Shown in pieces: positions 8,540-16,961 of a DNA stretch of 64,000 nucleotides (position 1 is the first letter of the stretch; each line of letters opens with the position of its first letter). This stretch comes from Roseburia_C sp051879315 (lineage in GTDB: Bacteria; Bacillota; Clostridia; Lachnospirales; Lachnospiraceae), in assembly GCA_051879315.1 (NCBI GenBank), contig JBJELW010000053.1, positions 62,001 through 126,000 of the forward strand, in the 5' to 3' direction. The translations under genes were made by a program, and so were the position numbers. The notes below the pieces were generated by a model that saw nothing but the letters and a program-made list of their open reading frames with translations, ran no database searches and was not told where the DNA came from.

Positions 8540-9637
8540 TTACAGAAACACAAAATGCTGCCTTCCAATCACAACCTGATCATACATATTTAATACCTCC
8601 GGTTTTCGATATGTGAGCATGGTATCGTTGAGCCAGGTACCGTTGGTTGAATTCATATCTTCTATATAATAAGTTTCCCCTTCCTTGGATATACGCACAT
8701 GGGTCCGGCTAACGCCCGGCACATTTAATACCGCATCGGCATGTTCGCTGCTTCCGATAATAAAGGGAAAATGTTCCAGACTGATATTGCCCAGACCATC
8801 GTGCCCATCATAGCGGAGAATTCCTTGGGCTGTCTCATCCACCCCCAGGTAAACAGTAGGCTTGTCTTCAATTTGACTGGTATAATCCTCCGGCTCATAA
8901 ACATATTGATCCTCATCCGGCTCAGGCTCCTTCCGTTGAAACAACCATCCCGGCCGTCTCTGCCACAGCTCCTTTAAGTCAAACCGCGTGCTTTCCGCTT
9001 CTTCCTCCTCCGGTTGTTTCTCCACGTGTCTCTCGTCTGAAATATTTACAGTTTCCAGAATCACATCCGTCTCTTCTGCTTTATGCCTGGCCGGTTGCTC
9101 CTGATATTGGTAAAGCAGCTGCAGCGTATCCTCCAGGGAAAAACTTTCCTCCGTTGCCCGTTGATAGACCTCATATGCCGCCAGAACCAGTGTCTCATCC
9201 TCGTGCCGCATCTTAGATAAAAAGGATTCCATGAAATGACGGAAGCTTTCCATGACAGAATCTTTTTTTCCCGGATAATAGGCAAAACTGACCTGACGTC
9301 TATCGTGGTCAAAGAAAATGGTTTCCGGCAGGAGTATGATTCCCTCTTCCTCCAGTAGAAAGGGCTTAATTCCACGACTGGCTGCCAACAGTGCTTCCAC
9401 CAGACCAATAAAAAGTTCCATATTAAAATCTGCACTCTCTAAAATATGATCAAAGGACTTTTTTCCTGTAATATCATACCAAAAATATGGCCGCCCATCC
9501 GCCACCACCAACTGAAATCCCAATAAATTGGAAATCCGGTTTTGCCGCAGCATTTGAAGCTGATAACCGGAGTACAACTGCTCCGGCTCGATAATCATAA
9601 AACTCTGATTTAAACTTCGCTTGTAACTAATCCTCAT
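8540..9637 (-). CDS. DUF6382-FHA protein, last gene of the Tad pilus operon
   Basis: Residues 1-175 match the DUF6382 region seen before FHA domains in Lachnospiraceae. An acidic linker (about 190-255) leads to a C-terminal FHA domain with GSSEHADAVL, SRTHVRI and NSTNGTWLN, the loops that bind phosphothreonine. It overlaps the preceding TadE-like gene by 11 bases, so it is translated with the pilus genes. It probably recruits a phosphorylated protein to the pilus machine; a Ser/Thr kinase gene is present at 33-34 kb, but no link is shown. Confidence 0.85.
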   Translation of the reverse strand: MRISYKRSLNQSFMIIEPEQLYSGYQLQMLRQNRISNLLGFQLVVADGRPYFWYDITGKKSFDHILESADFNMELFIGLVEALLAASRGIKPFLLEEEGIILLPETIFFDHDRRQVSFAYYPGKKDSVMESFRHFMESFLSKMRHEDETLVLAAYEVYQRATEESFSLEDTLQLLYQYQEQPARHKAEETDVILETVNISDERHVEKQPEEEEAESTRFDLKELWQRRPGWLFQRKEPEPDEDQYVYEPEDYTSQIEDKPTVYLGVDETAQGILRYDGHDGLGNISLEHFPFIIGSSEHADAVLNVPGVSRTHVRISKEGETYYIEDMNSTNGTWLNDTMLTYRKPEVLNMYDQVVIGRQHFVFL

Positions 9638-9824
9638 AAAATATCTCCTCTTCCATCTGTACCCGGTCGATCTGCCGAAGTTCCGCCATAACAGAAATTT
9701 CCCAATGCTCTGACAAATCCGCCGCCTCTTTCACTACATCATGCAATTCAAATCCCAAACGGAGAATTCCGCAAAACAAGAATAAAATGATTGGTATGAT
9801 TACCGCTGCCTCTATACTATGCAT
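9627..9824 (-). CDS. TadE-like pseudopilin (short)
   Basis: The 65-residue product starts MHSIEAAVIIPIILFLFCGI, i.e. a short leader with Glu at position 5 followed by a hydrophobic helix, as in TadE/TadG-type minor pilins. It overlaps both neighbours (8 bases with the upstream peptidase gene, 11 with the FHA gene). The soluble part is very short, so it may act as a membrane-bound assembly factor rather than a fibre subunit. Confidence 0.75.
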   Translation of the reverse strand: MHSIEAAVIIPIILFLFCGILRLGFELHDVVKEAADLSEHWEISVMAELRQIDRVQMEEEIFYED

Positions 9825-10236
9825 AAAAAAACACCCCCAGATAGGCCACCAACAGACACGGTATAAACGGTATACTGTCCCTTTTATTTTTCTTTTTCAT
9901 CACCAACAGACCCAAAGAAATAACCGCGGAAAGCACAAGGGCGACGCATAACACCTGTAGATTCCGGATTCCACCCAGAAAAATACCCATTACAATCACC
10001 ACAAGTCCATCCCCTATACCAATTGCTCCCCCAGAAATCAAAGCAATCACCAGCAAAATGATTCCCGGCAGCAATCCTGCAGCCATGCTATAAACTGTCT
10101 GCTGATGCCAAAGGATATGGAAAACCACACCGACGACACCCCACATTAAAACCGGAATACAATTCACCTGTCGATGTCTGATATCCTCCAGTGAGCAGAC
10201 CGCCAGCATAGCCATTAACGCGTAAGATACAATCAC
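9817..10236 (-). CDS. Second A24-type prepilin peptidase
   Basis: The 139-residue membrane protein has the two Asp motifs of type IV prepilin peptidases: Asp18 in CSLEDIRHRQV and Asp76 in GIGDGLVV. The consensus at the second site is GxGD, so the active centre is complete. It has about five hydrophobic helices and no methyltransferase domain, as in TadV/CpaA. It abuts the zinc-motif pseudopilin gene directly. A different A24 peptidase is encoded at the head of the same operon. Confidence 0.85.
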   Translation of the reverse strand: MIVSYALMAMLAVCSLEDIRHRQVNCIPVLMWGVVGVVFHILWHQQTVYSMAAGLLPGIILLVIALISGGAIGIGDGLVVIVMGIFLGGIRNLQVLCVALVLSAVISLGLLVMKKKNKRDSIPFIPCLLVAYLGVFFYA

Positions 10237-11097
10237 CTAATTCCCTCCCTTTTGTGTCTGTGCGCACTTGGAACACAGTCCATATCCCTCAGCCTGGTCC
10301 AGTGGAATCCGATAGATTCCACGGCGTAATCCACTGCAGGAAATGTCACTGTGATAGGTTTCCCCATAGTCCGTCAAATACACCATCGCTCCATGCTCCC
10401 CACCGCAAACCTCACAGCTGCGGTACCGCTGCCCGGAAAGATTTCGTCTTTCATTTACTTCCACATAAGGCACACGCTGAATGGAAAGATCCAGATACGC
10501 GCAATCCATAGACAAGTGATAGACCGAACCGTAATCTGTGATATATACATATGTCTCATCCGGCCCCTGATCTGCATAAGCCCCCTGCCATTTATGGCAT
10601 TTGGCCCGCTGCGTAAAATTATATTTCCATATACCCAAAAGTGTTAAAGGATTGTCTACCTGGTATGATACGCATAGATCGATATACGCTTCGTCTTCCG
10701 CAGAATCCACAAAGGAGAAACCGGACCATGACTGATCCACATACCCCACCGGTGTCTCCAATTCTTTCAGCTGATTATAAAACAGCGTCTCACCGGTAGC
10801 GATTCCATCCCAGTTTTCCTGACTTTCGTGCGCCAGGACAGCCGTCTCCCGTGCCGCATAACACAGTGCCTGTTCCACATCCTGCTGCACCTGAAGCAGT
10901 CGGAAGAAAAACAAGATACCGCAGAAGAATACTGCAAAAAAGGGAAGAATCATTGCGGCTTCCAGTGTCAGAGATGCCCGGAGGAAGGTGCATAAAGGTG
11001 TCCCTTTATCATAAGATAGGTTAGGTGAGAAATGTCTTATGGAATAGGATGAGAGAGTATGAGTTTTTAGATTTTTTTTATTCCTGAAAAGAGACAC
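10237..11097 (-). CDS. TadE-like pseudopilin with a duplicated His/Cys metal-binding motif
   Basis: Translation appears to begin at GTG 11097, with AAGGTG seven bases upstream. After an unusual 40-residue extension, the sequence SLTLEAAMILPFF gives a pilin-type segment with Glu at +5. The C-terminus holds two copies of a motif of the form VY-T-YG-YH-4-C ... C-2-C (about residues 190-240 and 243-280), resembling the Ada-type or competence-protein zinc motif. It follows the DUF5702 gene by 25 bases. The start and ribosome site lie in one arm of a large inverted repeat. The unusual N-terminus leaves some doubt about the true start. Confidence 0.8.
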   Translation of the reverse strand: MSLFRNKKNLKTHTLSSYSIRHFSPNLSYDKGTPLCTFLRASLTLEAAMILPFFAVFFCGILFFFRLLQVQQDVEQALCYAARETAVLAHESQENWDGIATGETLFYNQLKELETPVGYVDQSWSGFSFVDSAEDEAYIDLCVSYQVDNPLTLLGIWKYNFTQRAKCHKWQGAYADQGPDETYVYITDYGSVYHLSMDCAYLDLSIQRVPYVEVNERRNLSGQRYRSCEVCGGEHGAMVYLTDYGETYHSDISCSGLRRGIYRIPLDQAEGYGLCSKCAQTQKGGN

Positions 11098-11115
11098 CTT
11101 TATACACCTTCCTCC
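10980..11115. repeat. 28-bp inverted repeat enclosing the 5' end of the zinc-motif pseudopilin gene
   Basis: Arms at 10980-11007 and 11088-11115 match at 26 of 28 positions and enclose 80 bases. Read on the minus strand, the first arm contains the GGAGG-AAGGTG ribosome site and GTG start of the pseudopilin gene; the second arm lies inside its coding sequence (GTPLCTFL). The two mismatches are G-U pairs in RNA. Confidence 0.85.
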
Positions 11116-11122
11116 AAAATTA

Positions 11123-12616
11123 TCACTGATACGAAAACTTCTTTACCCGCATGAACTGATAGTTTCTGTTCCATCCTGCCCCGCTTCCATACAAGCCAAA
11201 AAATAATGGTTTTCCTTCATATACCCAGCTGACAGTCATGGCAGTTACCATACAATCCATCCGGAACGCCTGATTTCCCGGCGTACTTCGGACCCAATGT
11301 TCCATCAGATTCAAAGTTCGCATTGCCAGTTTCTTTTCCGAGGCCCCATACAGCAGCAACCGAAGATAAGCCTGATAATCCATCCCCGATTCGCTCTCCG
11401 GATTTTCCCCGTAAACGCTCTGGGAAACCTTCTGAAGATTAGTCCCCCATTCACTGTCCGTTTTCAACAAGGATACCTTCCCGCCTTTTAACAAAGTTTT
11501 TACGTCCTCCACCGCTTCTGTATAGGCCCATGCAGCCAGTATTCCCTCCTGGATTACCTTGATTACTGCTGGATTTAAGGAGATTCCCCCTATAGCCACT
11601 GCCATACTGTAGGCCAGTGATACTTTTTCTTCATCCTGATGAATGAAGATATAATTGGCCAGCTCCCGCAATGCCAGCAGTTCTTCCACAATCTCCGTCA
11701 GATTTTCCTTGTCACTGTTCTCCCCACAGATTATGTATTCCAATTCATATTGCAGGACTCCTTGATCACCGGGCGAAGTATAATCAGCAAACTGTTTCAG
11801 CAGGTATTCCTTAAATAAAAGTTTGTCCGTGAAGCCGGGACTTTCTGTGGGATAGTTCCCTTCATACAGAGTCCGATGCAGCAAATCCCCCTGCTCCTGA
11901 ATCTTTTGATCCGATACCTTTGACACATCCTCAATGACCTGCGTCAAAACCGCATTATTTTTTAATTCCTTCACGTACTCTATGGGATTCTCGAAATCTT
12001 CCTCCAGCGGCACCAACGGCATCTCTTCTGTTTCACCGCCGCTATTCGTTTCCAAGGCCACCTCATTTGCCGCTTCCAAATCTCCCAACGCTGTATCCGC
12101 CTGTGTAAAAAGGTCATCCACATCCCCTGTGGTTTCTTCCAACTGCTGCAGCTCCTCTGCATTCTCATACAGGTTTTCCACCGGGGACAGTAACAGACCA
12201 GACTTCATGCACGCGGCTGCCTGCATGACAAATGCTGCCCCTTTGTCGTCCGTCACCAGCTCCTTCTGTACCACATGGCATTCCGTCAAATTCAGTGCGT
12301 ACAGGTTTAAGGTTGAACCGCCCTGTCCATCACCGGCGGAACATAAATTCTCCATACCCAGAGCCTGCATATTTGCGTCAACACCTTCCAGTGAAAGCTC
12401 GCCGTTCCGATTCGCCTCCAACAGATAAATCCCATACTGTTCATACATCTTCTGATGATACTGTGCCATCTGGGATTCCAGCATCACCTGACTTTCCATG
12501 GTGGCATGACTCTGCAGGCCATAAAGACGTGCAGACTCAAGTAGCGTGAACAACAGGCTGAGGATCATGGTCAGGGACAGACTCAGAAAGATGGTAATAC
12601 TTCCCCTGCACTTCAT
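11123..12616 (-). CDS. DUF5702-type Tad-locus protein
   Basis: The 497-residue protein starts MKCRGSITIFLSLSLTMILS, one hydrophobic segment followed by LLESARLYGLQ and a long extracytoplasmic region with many acidic helices. This arrangement is that of DUF5702 proteins, which occur in Tad/Flp loci of Clostridia and resemble TadG in gene order. Its ATG is one base after the stop of the Flp pilin gene (TAGCATG), so the two are translationally coupled. It probably forms part of the pilus base or tip. No catalytic motif is visible. Confidence 0.82.
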   Translation of the reverse strand: MKCRGSITIFLSLSLTMILSLLFTLLESARLYGLQSHATMESQVMLESQMAQYHQKMYEQYGIYLLEANRNGELSLEGVDANMQALGMENLCSAGDGQGGSTLNLYALNLTECHVVQKELVTDDKGAAFVMQAAACMKSGLLLSPVENLYENAEELQQLEETTGDVDDLFTQADTALGDLEAANEVALETNSGGETEEMPLVPLEEDFENPIEYVKELKNNAVLTQVIEDVSKVSDQKIQEQGDLLHRTLYEGNYPTESPGFTDKLLFKEYLLKQFADYTSPGDQGVLQYELEYIICGENSDKENLTEIVEELLALRELANYIFIHQDEEKVSLAYSMAVAIGGISLNPAVIKVIQEGILAAWAYTEAVEDVKTLLKGGKVSLLKTDSEWGTNLQKVSQSVYGENPESESGMDYQAYLRLLLYGASEKKLAMRTLNLMEHWVRSTPGNQAFRMDCMVTAMTVSWVYEGKPLFFGLYGSGAGWNRNYQFMRVKKFSYQ

Positions 12617-12617
12617 G

Positions 12618-12791
12618 CTACAGTGTGTCGGCGCGATCCGTTATCGTGCTGAAAATATTGTTCATTAGAACCGTCAGTTTCGCCTTGAAAATAATAATCA
12701 GCCCCACCAACACCACCAATATGAGGATTACTTCCACAACGCCCACACCATCCTCTTCTTTCAAAAATCTCTTTAAGCTATTCATCATCAT
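12618..12791 (-). CDS. Flp-type IVb pilin subunit (57 residues)
   Basis: Three consecutive ATG codons begin at 12791; AAGGAG lies six bases before the first. The peptide has a short charged leader, then KEEDGVGVVEVILILVVLVG, with Glu at +5 of a hydrophobic helix, and ends in FSTITDRADTL. This is the pattern of Flp1-family major pilins, normally cleaved after the Gly by an A24 peptidase. It sits between tadC-like and DUF5702 genes. It is too short for common ORF cut-offs, so it may be missing from automatic annotation. It is the likely major subunit of the fibre. Confidence 0.88.
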   Translation of the reverse strand: MMMNSLKRFLKEEDGVGVVEVILILVVLVGLIIIFKAKLTVLMNNIFSTITDRADTL

Positions 12792-12842
12792 AATTTTCTC
12801 CTTTCCGAATCATATACCCAGTCATAAATACAGATACAAATG

Positions 12843-14066
12843 CTACAGATTCATGCTCATGCATGCCGGCACAATCAGGATCACCATAACCACCACCAAC
12901 ATCAGCATCATGGGGAACAAAAGCTTGGTTCCTGCTTCTTCTCCTGCCTTTTGCGCAATATTTTTCCTATCGGTAAATGCCTGTGCTGCCTCCTTCTCCA
13001 AAAGTGCACCGATTCCCGCGGTTCCTTTTTTCATATTTTGGGTCACAATCGTTGCCAGCCGTCGATATTGAGACAAACCACAGCGTTCCCCCATACGTTC
13101 ATAGGCCTGCAGTTTCGGCATCCCGTCCTCCATCTCGTGAATCATCCTTCCGATCTGTTCATATCCGGCCCGCCTGTTGCCGTGCCGGGTACTCTTTTTT
13201 TGTTCGTAAGCCTCCCATATTCTATTCCAGGCCTGGTCAAGGGACATGCCTGCTGCCAAGAAAAGACTCAGCTGGCTGACAATCTCCGGATAATCCCGAA
13301 CCATTTCCCGCCGCTTCTGCTCCCATAGCTTCTGCTTTTTCGTGCGTTCCCCATATACCACCGTAACAGATGCCACCAAGCCTAACAACAAAAGCAATGC
13401 CCATTGATACTCCTTTTTTTGTCCCCACAATATCTCCTCTCCCCCCAGTTCTGAGGGAAGTTCTATTGTTCCGGTTGTCAGATCCTGCTGCCGGATATAT
13501 TCCGCAACCGCCTCCGTAAAGGTTTCCTCCTCTGTCAATGGCTGCTTATACACCAGAAACGGAAATTCATAGCAGACTTCCCGGTCCTGATAGCGGATCT
13601 CTGCCCTTGCCAATATCACATCTCCATCGGAATAATTTTCTTCAACAAGATTTCCTGACGGATCAATACATCCATCCGGTGTGAATGTCCATTCCACTGT
13701 AAACAGACCATCCTGCAGTTTTTCACACAGATTTACATTTCCGCAGACGTGATCTGTCCCCGTGTTTTCCCCCAAAAAGGTGACCACCACTTCTTCCTCT
13801 GCCGCTTGTACCCGGGTCTCCCACTCCTCCTGGGTCAACACCCGCTCCGGCACCTGAATCTCACAATCCTCCGGCTCTCCTCCCTCCCGCTGATAAGAAA
13901 GTTCTGCTGTCACACTTCCTTCTCCGGGCTCTGTTTGTATCAGCCGGTTATTCTGAAACACTGCCTCACTTTCTGCCACAAACTGTGCTGCCGCCCCTAA
14001 GATTACAGACACGCACATAATCCCCAACAGTTTTTTCTTTAAACTTTTCTCCATCTTATATATCAA
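12843..14066 (-). CDS. TadC-like type II secretion F-domain protein with an N-terminal extracytoplasmic domain
   Basis: The 407-residue protein has an N-terminal hydrophobic segment (about 11-28), a roughly 190-residue acidic region with paired Cys residues, a second membrane segment (about 222-242), then a cytoplasmic F domain (QLSLFLAAGMSLDQAWNRI, MEDGMPKLQAYERMGERCG, GIGALLEKEAAQAFTDRK) and a final membrane segment ending VMVILIVPACMSM. F-domain proteins form the inner-membrane platform with TadB. The long outer domain is more than the usual TadC carries. Its first bases overlap the tadB-like stop by 11 bases. Confidence 0.85.
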   Translation of the reverse strand: MIYKMEKSLKKKLLGIMCVSVILGAAAQFVAESEAVFQNNRLIQTEPGEGSVTAELSYQREGGEPEDCEIQVPERVLTQEEWETRVQAAEEEVVVTFLGENTGTDHVCGNVNLCEKLQDGLFTVEWTFTPDGCIDPSGNLVEENYSDGDVILARAEIRYQDREVCYEFPFLVYKQPLTEEETFTEAVAEYIRQQDLTTGTIELPSELGGEEILWGQKKEYQWALLLLLGLVASVTVVYGERTKKQKLWEQKRREMVRDYPEIVSQLSLFLAAGMSLDQAWNRIWEAYEQKKSTRHGNRRAGYEQIGRMIHEMEDGMPKLQAYERMGERCGLSQYRRLATIVTQNMKKGTAGIGALLEKEAAQAFTDRKNIAQKAGEEAGTKLLFPMMLMLVVVMVILIVPACMSMNL

Positions 14067-14859
14067 TTTCTACAATCCTTTCCGACCAAAGAAATGCCGC
14101 GATATAAGCCCCAAGACACAATGTCATGATACAGATGCCCAGCCCATTATGATACAATGCTTCCATGAATTCCCCGGAAGTGACATTGATAAATGCCATA
14201 ATAAAAAGCGGCACAATATCCATAATTCTCTGTTCCAGGCGCCGGGCGGCCAATGATGTTTCTATGGTATTCATAATCTCCATCTTGTCGGAAATCTGAT
14301 GGATGCAATTTGATATGATTCCGATAAAATCTCCTCCGCTTCGTTTTGCGAATCCCATGATATTACTGAAGGTCTCTACATCTTCGATCTGACACCGATC
14401 CGCCAGGTCAGCCAACAGTTTTTCTATGGGAACATTACACTCCAGCTGCCTGCGGATTATCTTTAGCTCCAATACTATATCGCAGGATTTGCCGTGCAAA
14501 CGGATCATGTCCTTTTCCGCCTCTGCAAAAGCATTTTCCATCGAGTAGCCGGCCCGCATGGCTCCTGCAACAGACACCAGTGCATCCTTGAACTGCTCCG
14601 CCAGCTTTTGCTTTCTCTGTCGAATGTACCCTCTTCTTTGATAGCAATAGAAAAACGGCAGCCCTGACAATCCTACTACCCCGGCCCAGACAGAACGGTA
14701 AAACAGTCCTGCCAGCACAACATCAAACAAAAGATAGACTCCCAGCAACTTCAAATGCTCCCGGAGGGAAAATCTATACCGGTTATAATCCGGCGGCCCG
14801 CAGTTTTTCCTGATGCAACAGTTCCCCTTGCTTTTTCCATTGCCCGATGATCCTGCCAT
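14056..14859 (-). CDS. tadB: TadB-like inner-membrane platform protein
   Basis: The start is set at ATG 14859, which has AGGAGG six bases upstream inside the tadA gene; an earlier frame-open ATG at 14925 would overlap more of tadA. The 267-residue protein has membrane segments near 30-65, a cytoplasmic F domain (LVSVAGAMRAGYSMENAF, GFAKRSGGDFIGIISNCI) and two C-terminal helices. Together with the TadC-like protein it should form the platform on which the TadA ATPase acts. The overlap with tadA of 77 bases points to coupled translation. Confidence 0.85.
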   Translation of the reverse strand: MAGSSGNGKSKGNCCIRKNCGPPDYNRYRFSLREHLKLLGVYLLFDVVLAGLFYRSVWAGVVGLSGLPFFYCYQRRGYIRQRKQKLAEQFKDALVSVAGAMRAGYSMENAFAEAEKDMIRLHGKSCDIVLELKIIRRQLECNVPIEKLLADLADRCQIEDVETFSNIMGFAKRSGGDFIGIISNCIHQISDKMEIMNTIETSLAARRLEQRIMDIVPLFIMAFINVTSGEFMEALYHNGLGICIMTLCLGAYIAAFLWSERIVEIDI

Positions 14860-15991
14860 CCTGCTCCTCCTGTTCTTCAAATCGGTACAACTCGTGCAGG
14901 CAGATCTCTCCATTCTCCATTCCATTCAATTCTACGATGCTGAGAAGTTTGCGGCTTTTATCCCGCAGCCTGCCCAAATGGATCAGAATATCCACACCGG
15001 ATGCTATCTGACCACGGATGGCAGAAATGGGAAGATCCATTCCCATCAGCACCATTGTCTCTAAACGATGGAGCATATCTGCTGCCGAATTGGCATGTCC
15101 GGTGCTGATGCTTCCGCTGTGCCCGGTGTTCATGGCCTGTAATACATCCAACGCCTCCGGCCCCCGACATTCCCCCACAATGATCCGGCTGGGCCTCATT
15201 CGGAGTGCGCTTCGAATCAACTCTCTTATGGAAATAGGTTTTGCGCCCTCCACCTGCACCTCCCTGGTCTCTAGACGCACCAGATTGGGAATCCCCAGAA
15301 TCTGCAGTTCCGCGGAATCCTCAATGGTTACAATCCGCTCGTCCTCCGGAATAAACTCCGACAGCGCATTCAAAAAGGTGGTCTTGCCGCTGCCGGTCCC
15401 CCCTGACACAAAAATGTTGTAACCTGCCTGTACCAGATTTTCTAAAAAATACATGATCTCCTCAGAAATGGACTGCCATTCCACCAGCTGACTCATGGTG
15501 ATGGGATGTTCCGGGAATCTCCGGATGGAGACCGCTGTCCCGTCAATGGCAATCGGTTTTAACACGATATTGACTCTGGCCCCGTTCTCCAGTCTGGTGT
15601 CCACGATGGGATGGAGTTCATTAACCATCCGATTACTGTTACCCACTATTCGTTGGATTACATCGGAAAGCTTCTCTTCGGACGTGAAATGGTGCTCCCA
15701 TTCCTGTATACGCCCCTCTTTTTCATAAAAGATGTGGCTTGTGCCATTCACCATGATCTCCGTCACCTGGGGATCATCCACCAGATCCTGCAGAATATCC
15801 AGCCGGCGGAGTCCGTAAAACACCTCCTTTGCCATCATCTGACGCTCAGAAACTGTCAATAAATACTCCCTGGCACACTCTTCCAGAACATCCTGTATCA
15901 ACTCCATCATCTCGTCATCCGTCATGACCCGGGATACATCCATCCGTTCCATGACCAGTTCCTTAACATGCTCCGTCGTCAACACATCCAA
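14783..15991 (-). CDS. tadA: TadA/CpaF-type secretion ATPase
   Basis: The 402-residue ATPase has Walker A GGTGSGKTT at residues 197-205, the Asp box VTIEDSAELQI, Walker B region IIVGECRGPEALDVLQAMNTG and the His box GSISTGHANSAADMLHRLE. It powers assembly, and in some Tad systems retraction, of the Flp pilus. The N-terminal region (residues 20-75) is the usual CpaF helical domain. It overlaps the CpaE-like gene by 29 bases and the tadB-like gene at its 3' end. Length is normal for the family. Confidence 0.95.
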   Translation of the reverse strand: MDVLTTEHVKELVMERMDVSRVMTDDEMMELIQDVLEECAREYLLTVSERQMMAKEVFYGLRRLDILQDLVDDPQVTEIMVNGTSHIFYEKEGRIQEWEHHFTSEEKLSDVIQRIVGNSNRMVNELHPIVDTRLENGARVNIVLKPIAIDGTAVSIRRFPEHPITMSQLVEWQSISEEIMYFLENLVQAGYNIFVSGGTGSGKTTFLNALSEFIPEDERIVTIEDSAELQILGIPNLVRLETREVQVEGAKPISIRELIRSALRMRPSRIIVGECRGPEALDVLQAMNTGHSGSISTGHANSAADMLHRLETMVLMGMDLPISAIRGQIASGVDILIHLGRLRDKSRKLLSIVELNGMENGEICLHELYRFEEQEEQDGRIIGQWKKQGELLHQEKLRAAGL

Positions 15992-16961
15992 GATCCCGAT
16001 CCTCCTCTCCCTGCAACAGCAGCCACTCCTTAATCCGGTTGCTGTCTGTCAGCAGCTCCTCCACCGGACGATCCCGGTACCAGTTTTCCAACTGCTCCGG
16101 TATCCATCGAATCTGAAATTTTCCCTCCCCTTTCAACTGCGCTGCCAGGGCTTTTGCTCCATATCCCCTCAGCCAAAAGCTGTAAATTTTCTGCGCCAGG
16201 TCAAACATCTCCCGGATGCCCTGTTGTTCCGGCGGCAATTCCAGCACCACATAGTCGTAATCCAAATACTGCCAGATTGCCTCCACCAATGCAGCAAAAT
16301 CCCCTGTGCCCACGCCTTCCATCTGCATGGGCAAATGAACCGGCCGGATATAATCCGGTCCATCCGTGGCCACAATGGCGGCCATGAGCCGCTGTGCCAT
16401 ATTGTTTGACTTCAGACTCAGGGCTGTCAAAACATCTGAAATATCCCTTGCCTCCTGCTGATTATCCGAAAGCGGCATTCCATGAAATCCACGTGGATTG
16501 ACATAAAGCACACGCCCCTTTTCCGTGAGACTTTGTGCCAGAGCAAACCCCGCCAGCATTTGGATTCCCTGATACCAGGGCTGATACAGCAGAATCAGTT
16601 CTCCCTTTTCCTTTCCCCGGATCTGCTTAGGATATGTCCCCTTGGAAAGTTCCTGAAAAATTGCCTGCAAAATCAAATCCGCGGACTGGTACTTATAAAT
16701 CCGGGACACGCCTGCTGCGGTGTCCTCCATTTCCTCTTCCGTCAAACACAGTACCGGTTGATCTCCAAAATCACATCTTTTCCACTGGGAAAACAGGGTT
16801 CCATGGACAAGCCACAGATCTCTTTTTTCTTCGGACAGTTCTTCCGTGACCCGCGGAAAACATGCCATATCTGTCAAACGTCCCGTCTGCATCAGATATT
16901 GACTAAGCTTTTCGCTGTATTCCTCATCCGGATCACATATTGCTATTGCAAGCTTATGCAA
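15963..16961 (-). CDS. CpaE/TadZ-like protein with degenerate ATPase domain
   Basis: The 332-residue protein starts LAIAICDPDEEYSEKLSQYL, like the receiver-type domain of CpaE/TadZ proteins, followed by a ParA-like fold with LVEAIWQYLDYDYVVLELPP corresponding to the Walker B strand. The Walker A loop is replaced by LILLYQPWYQGIQMLAGF, which lacks the GKT signature. TadZ proteins place the pilus machine at a cell site; loss of ATP binding is known in some members. It overlaps both adjacent Tad genes. Assignment relies strongly on position between the peptidase and tadA. Confidence 0.75.
   Translation of the reverse strand: MHKLAIAICDPDEEYSEKLSQYLMQTGRLTDMACFPRVTEELSEEKRDLWLVHGTLFSQWKRCDFGDQPVLCLTEEEMEDTAAGVSRIYKYQSADLILQAIFQELSKGTYPKQIRGKEKGELILLYQPWYQGIQMLAGFALAQSLTEKGRVLYVNPRGFHGMPLSDNQQEARDISDVLTALSLKSNNMAQRLMAAIVATDGPDYIRPVHLPMQMEGVGTGDFAALVEAIWQYLDYDYVVLELPPEQQGIREMFDLAQKIYSFWLRGYGAKALAAQLKGEGKFQIRWIPEQLENWYRDRPVEELLTDSNRIKEWLLLQGEEDRDLGCVDDGAC

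Noticed and set aside
12625..13071. Plus-strand open frame of 148 codons rich in Ile and Thr
   Set aside because: It is antisense to the Flp pilin and TadC-like genes; its composition is a mirror of their hydrophobic codons.
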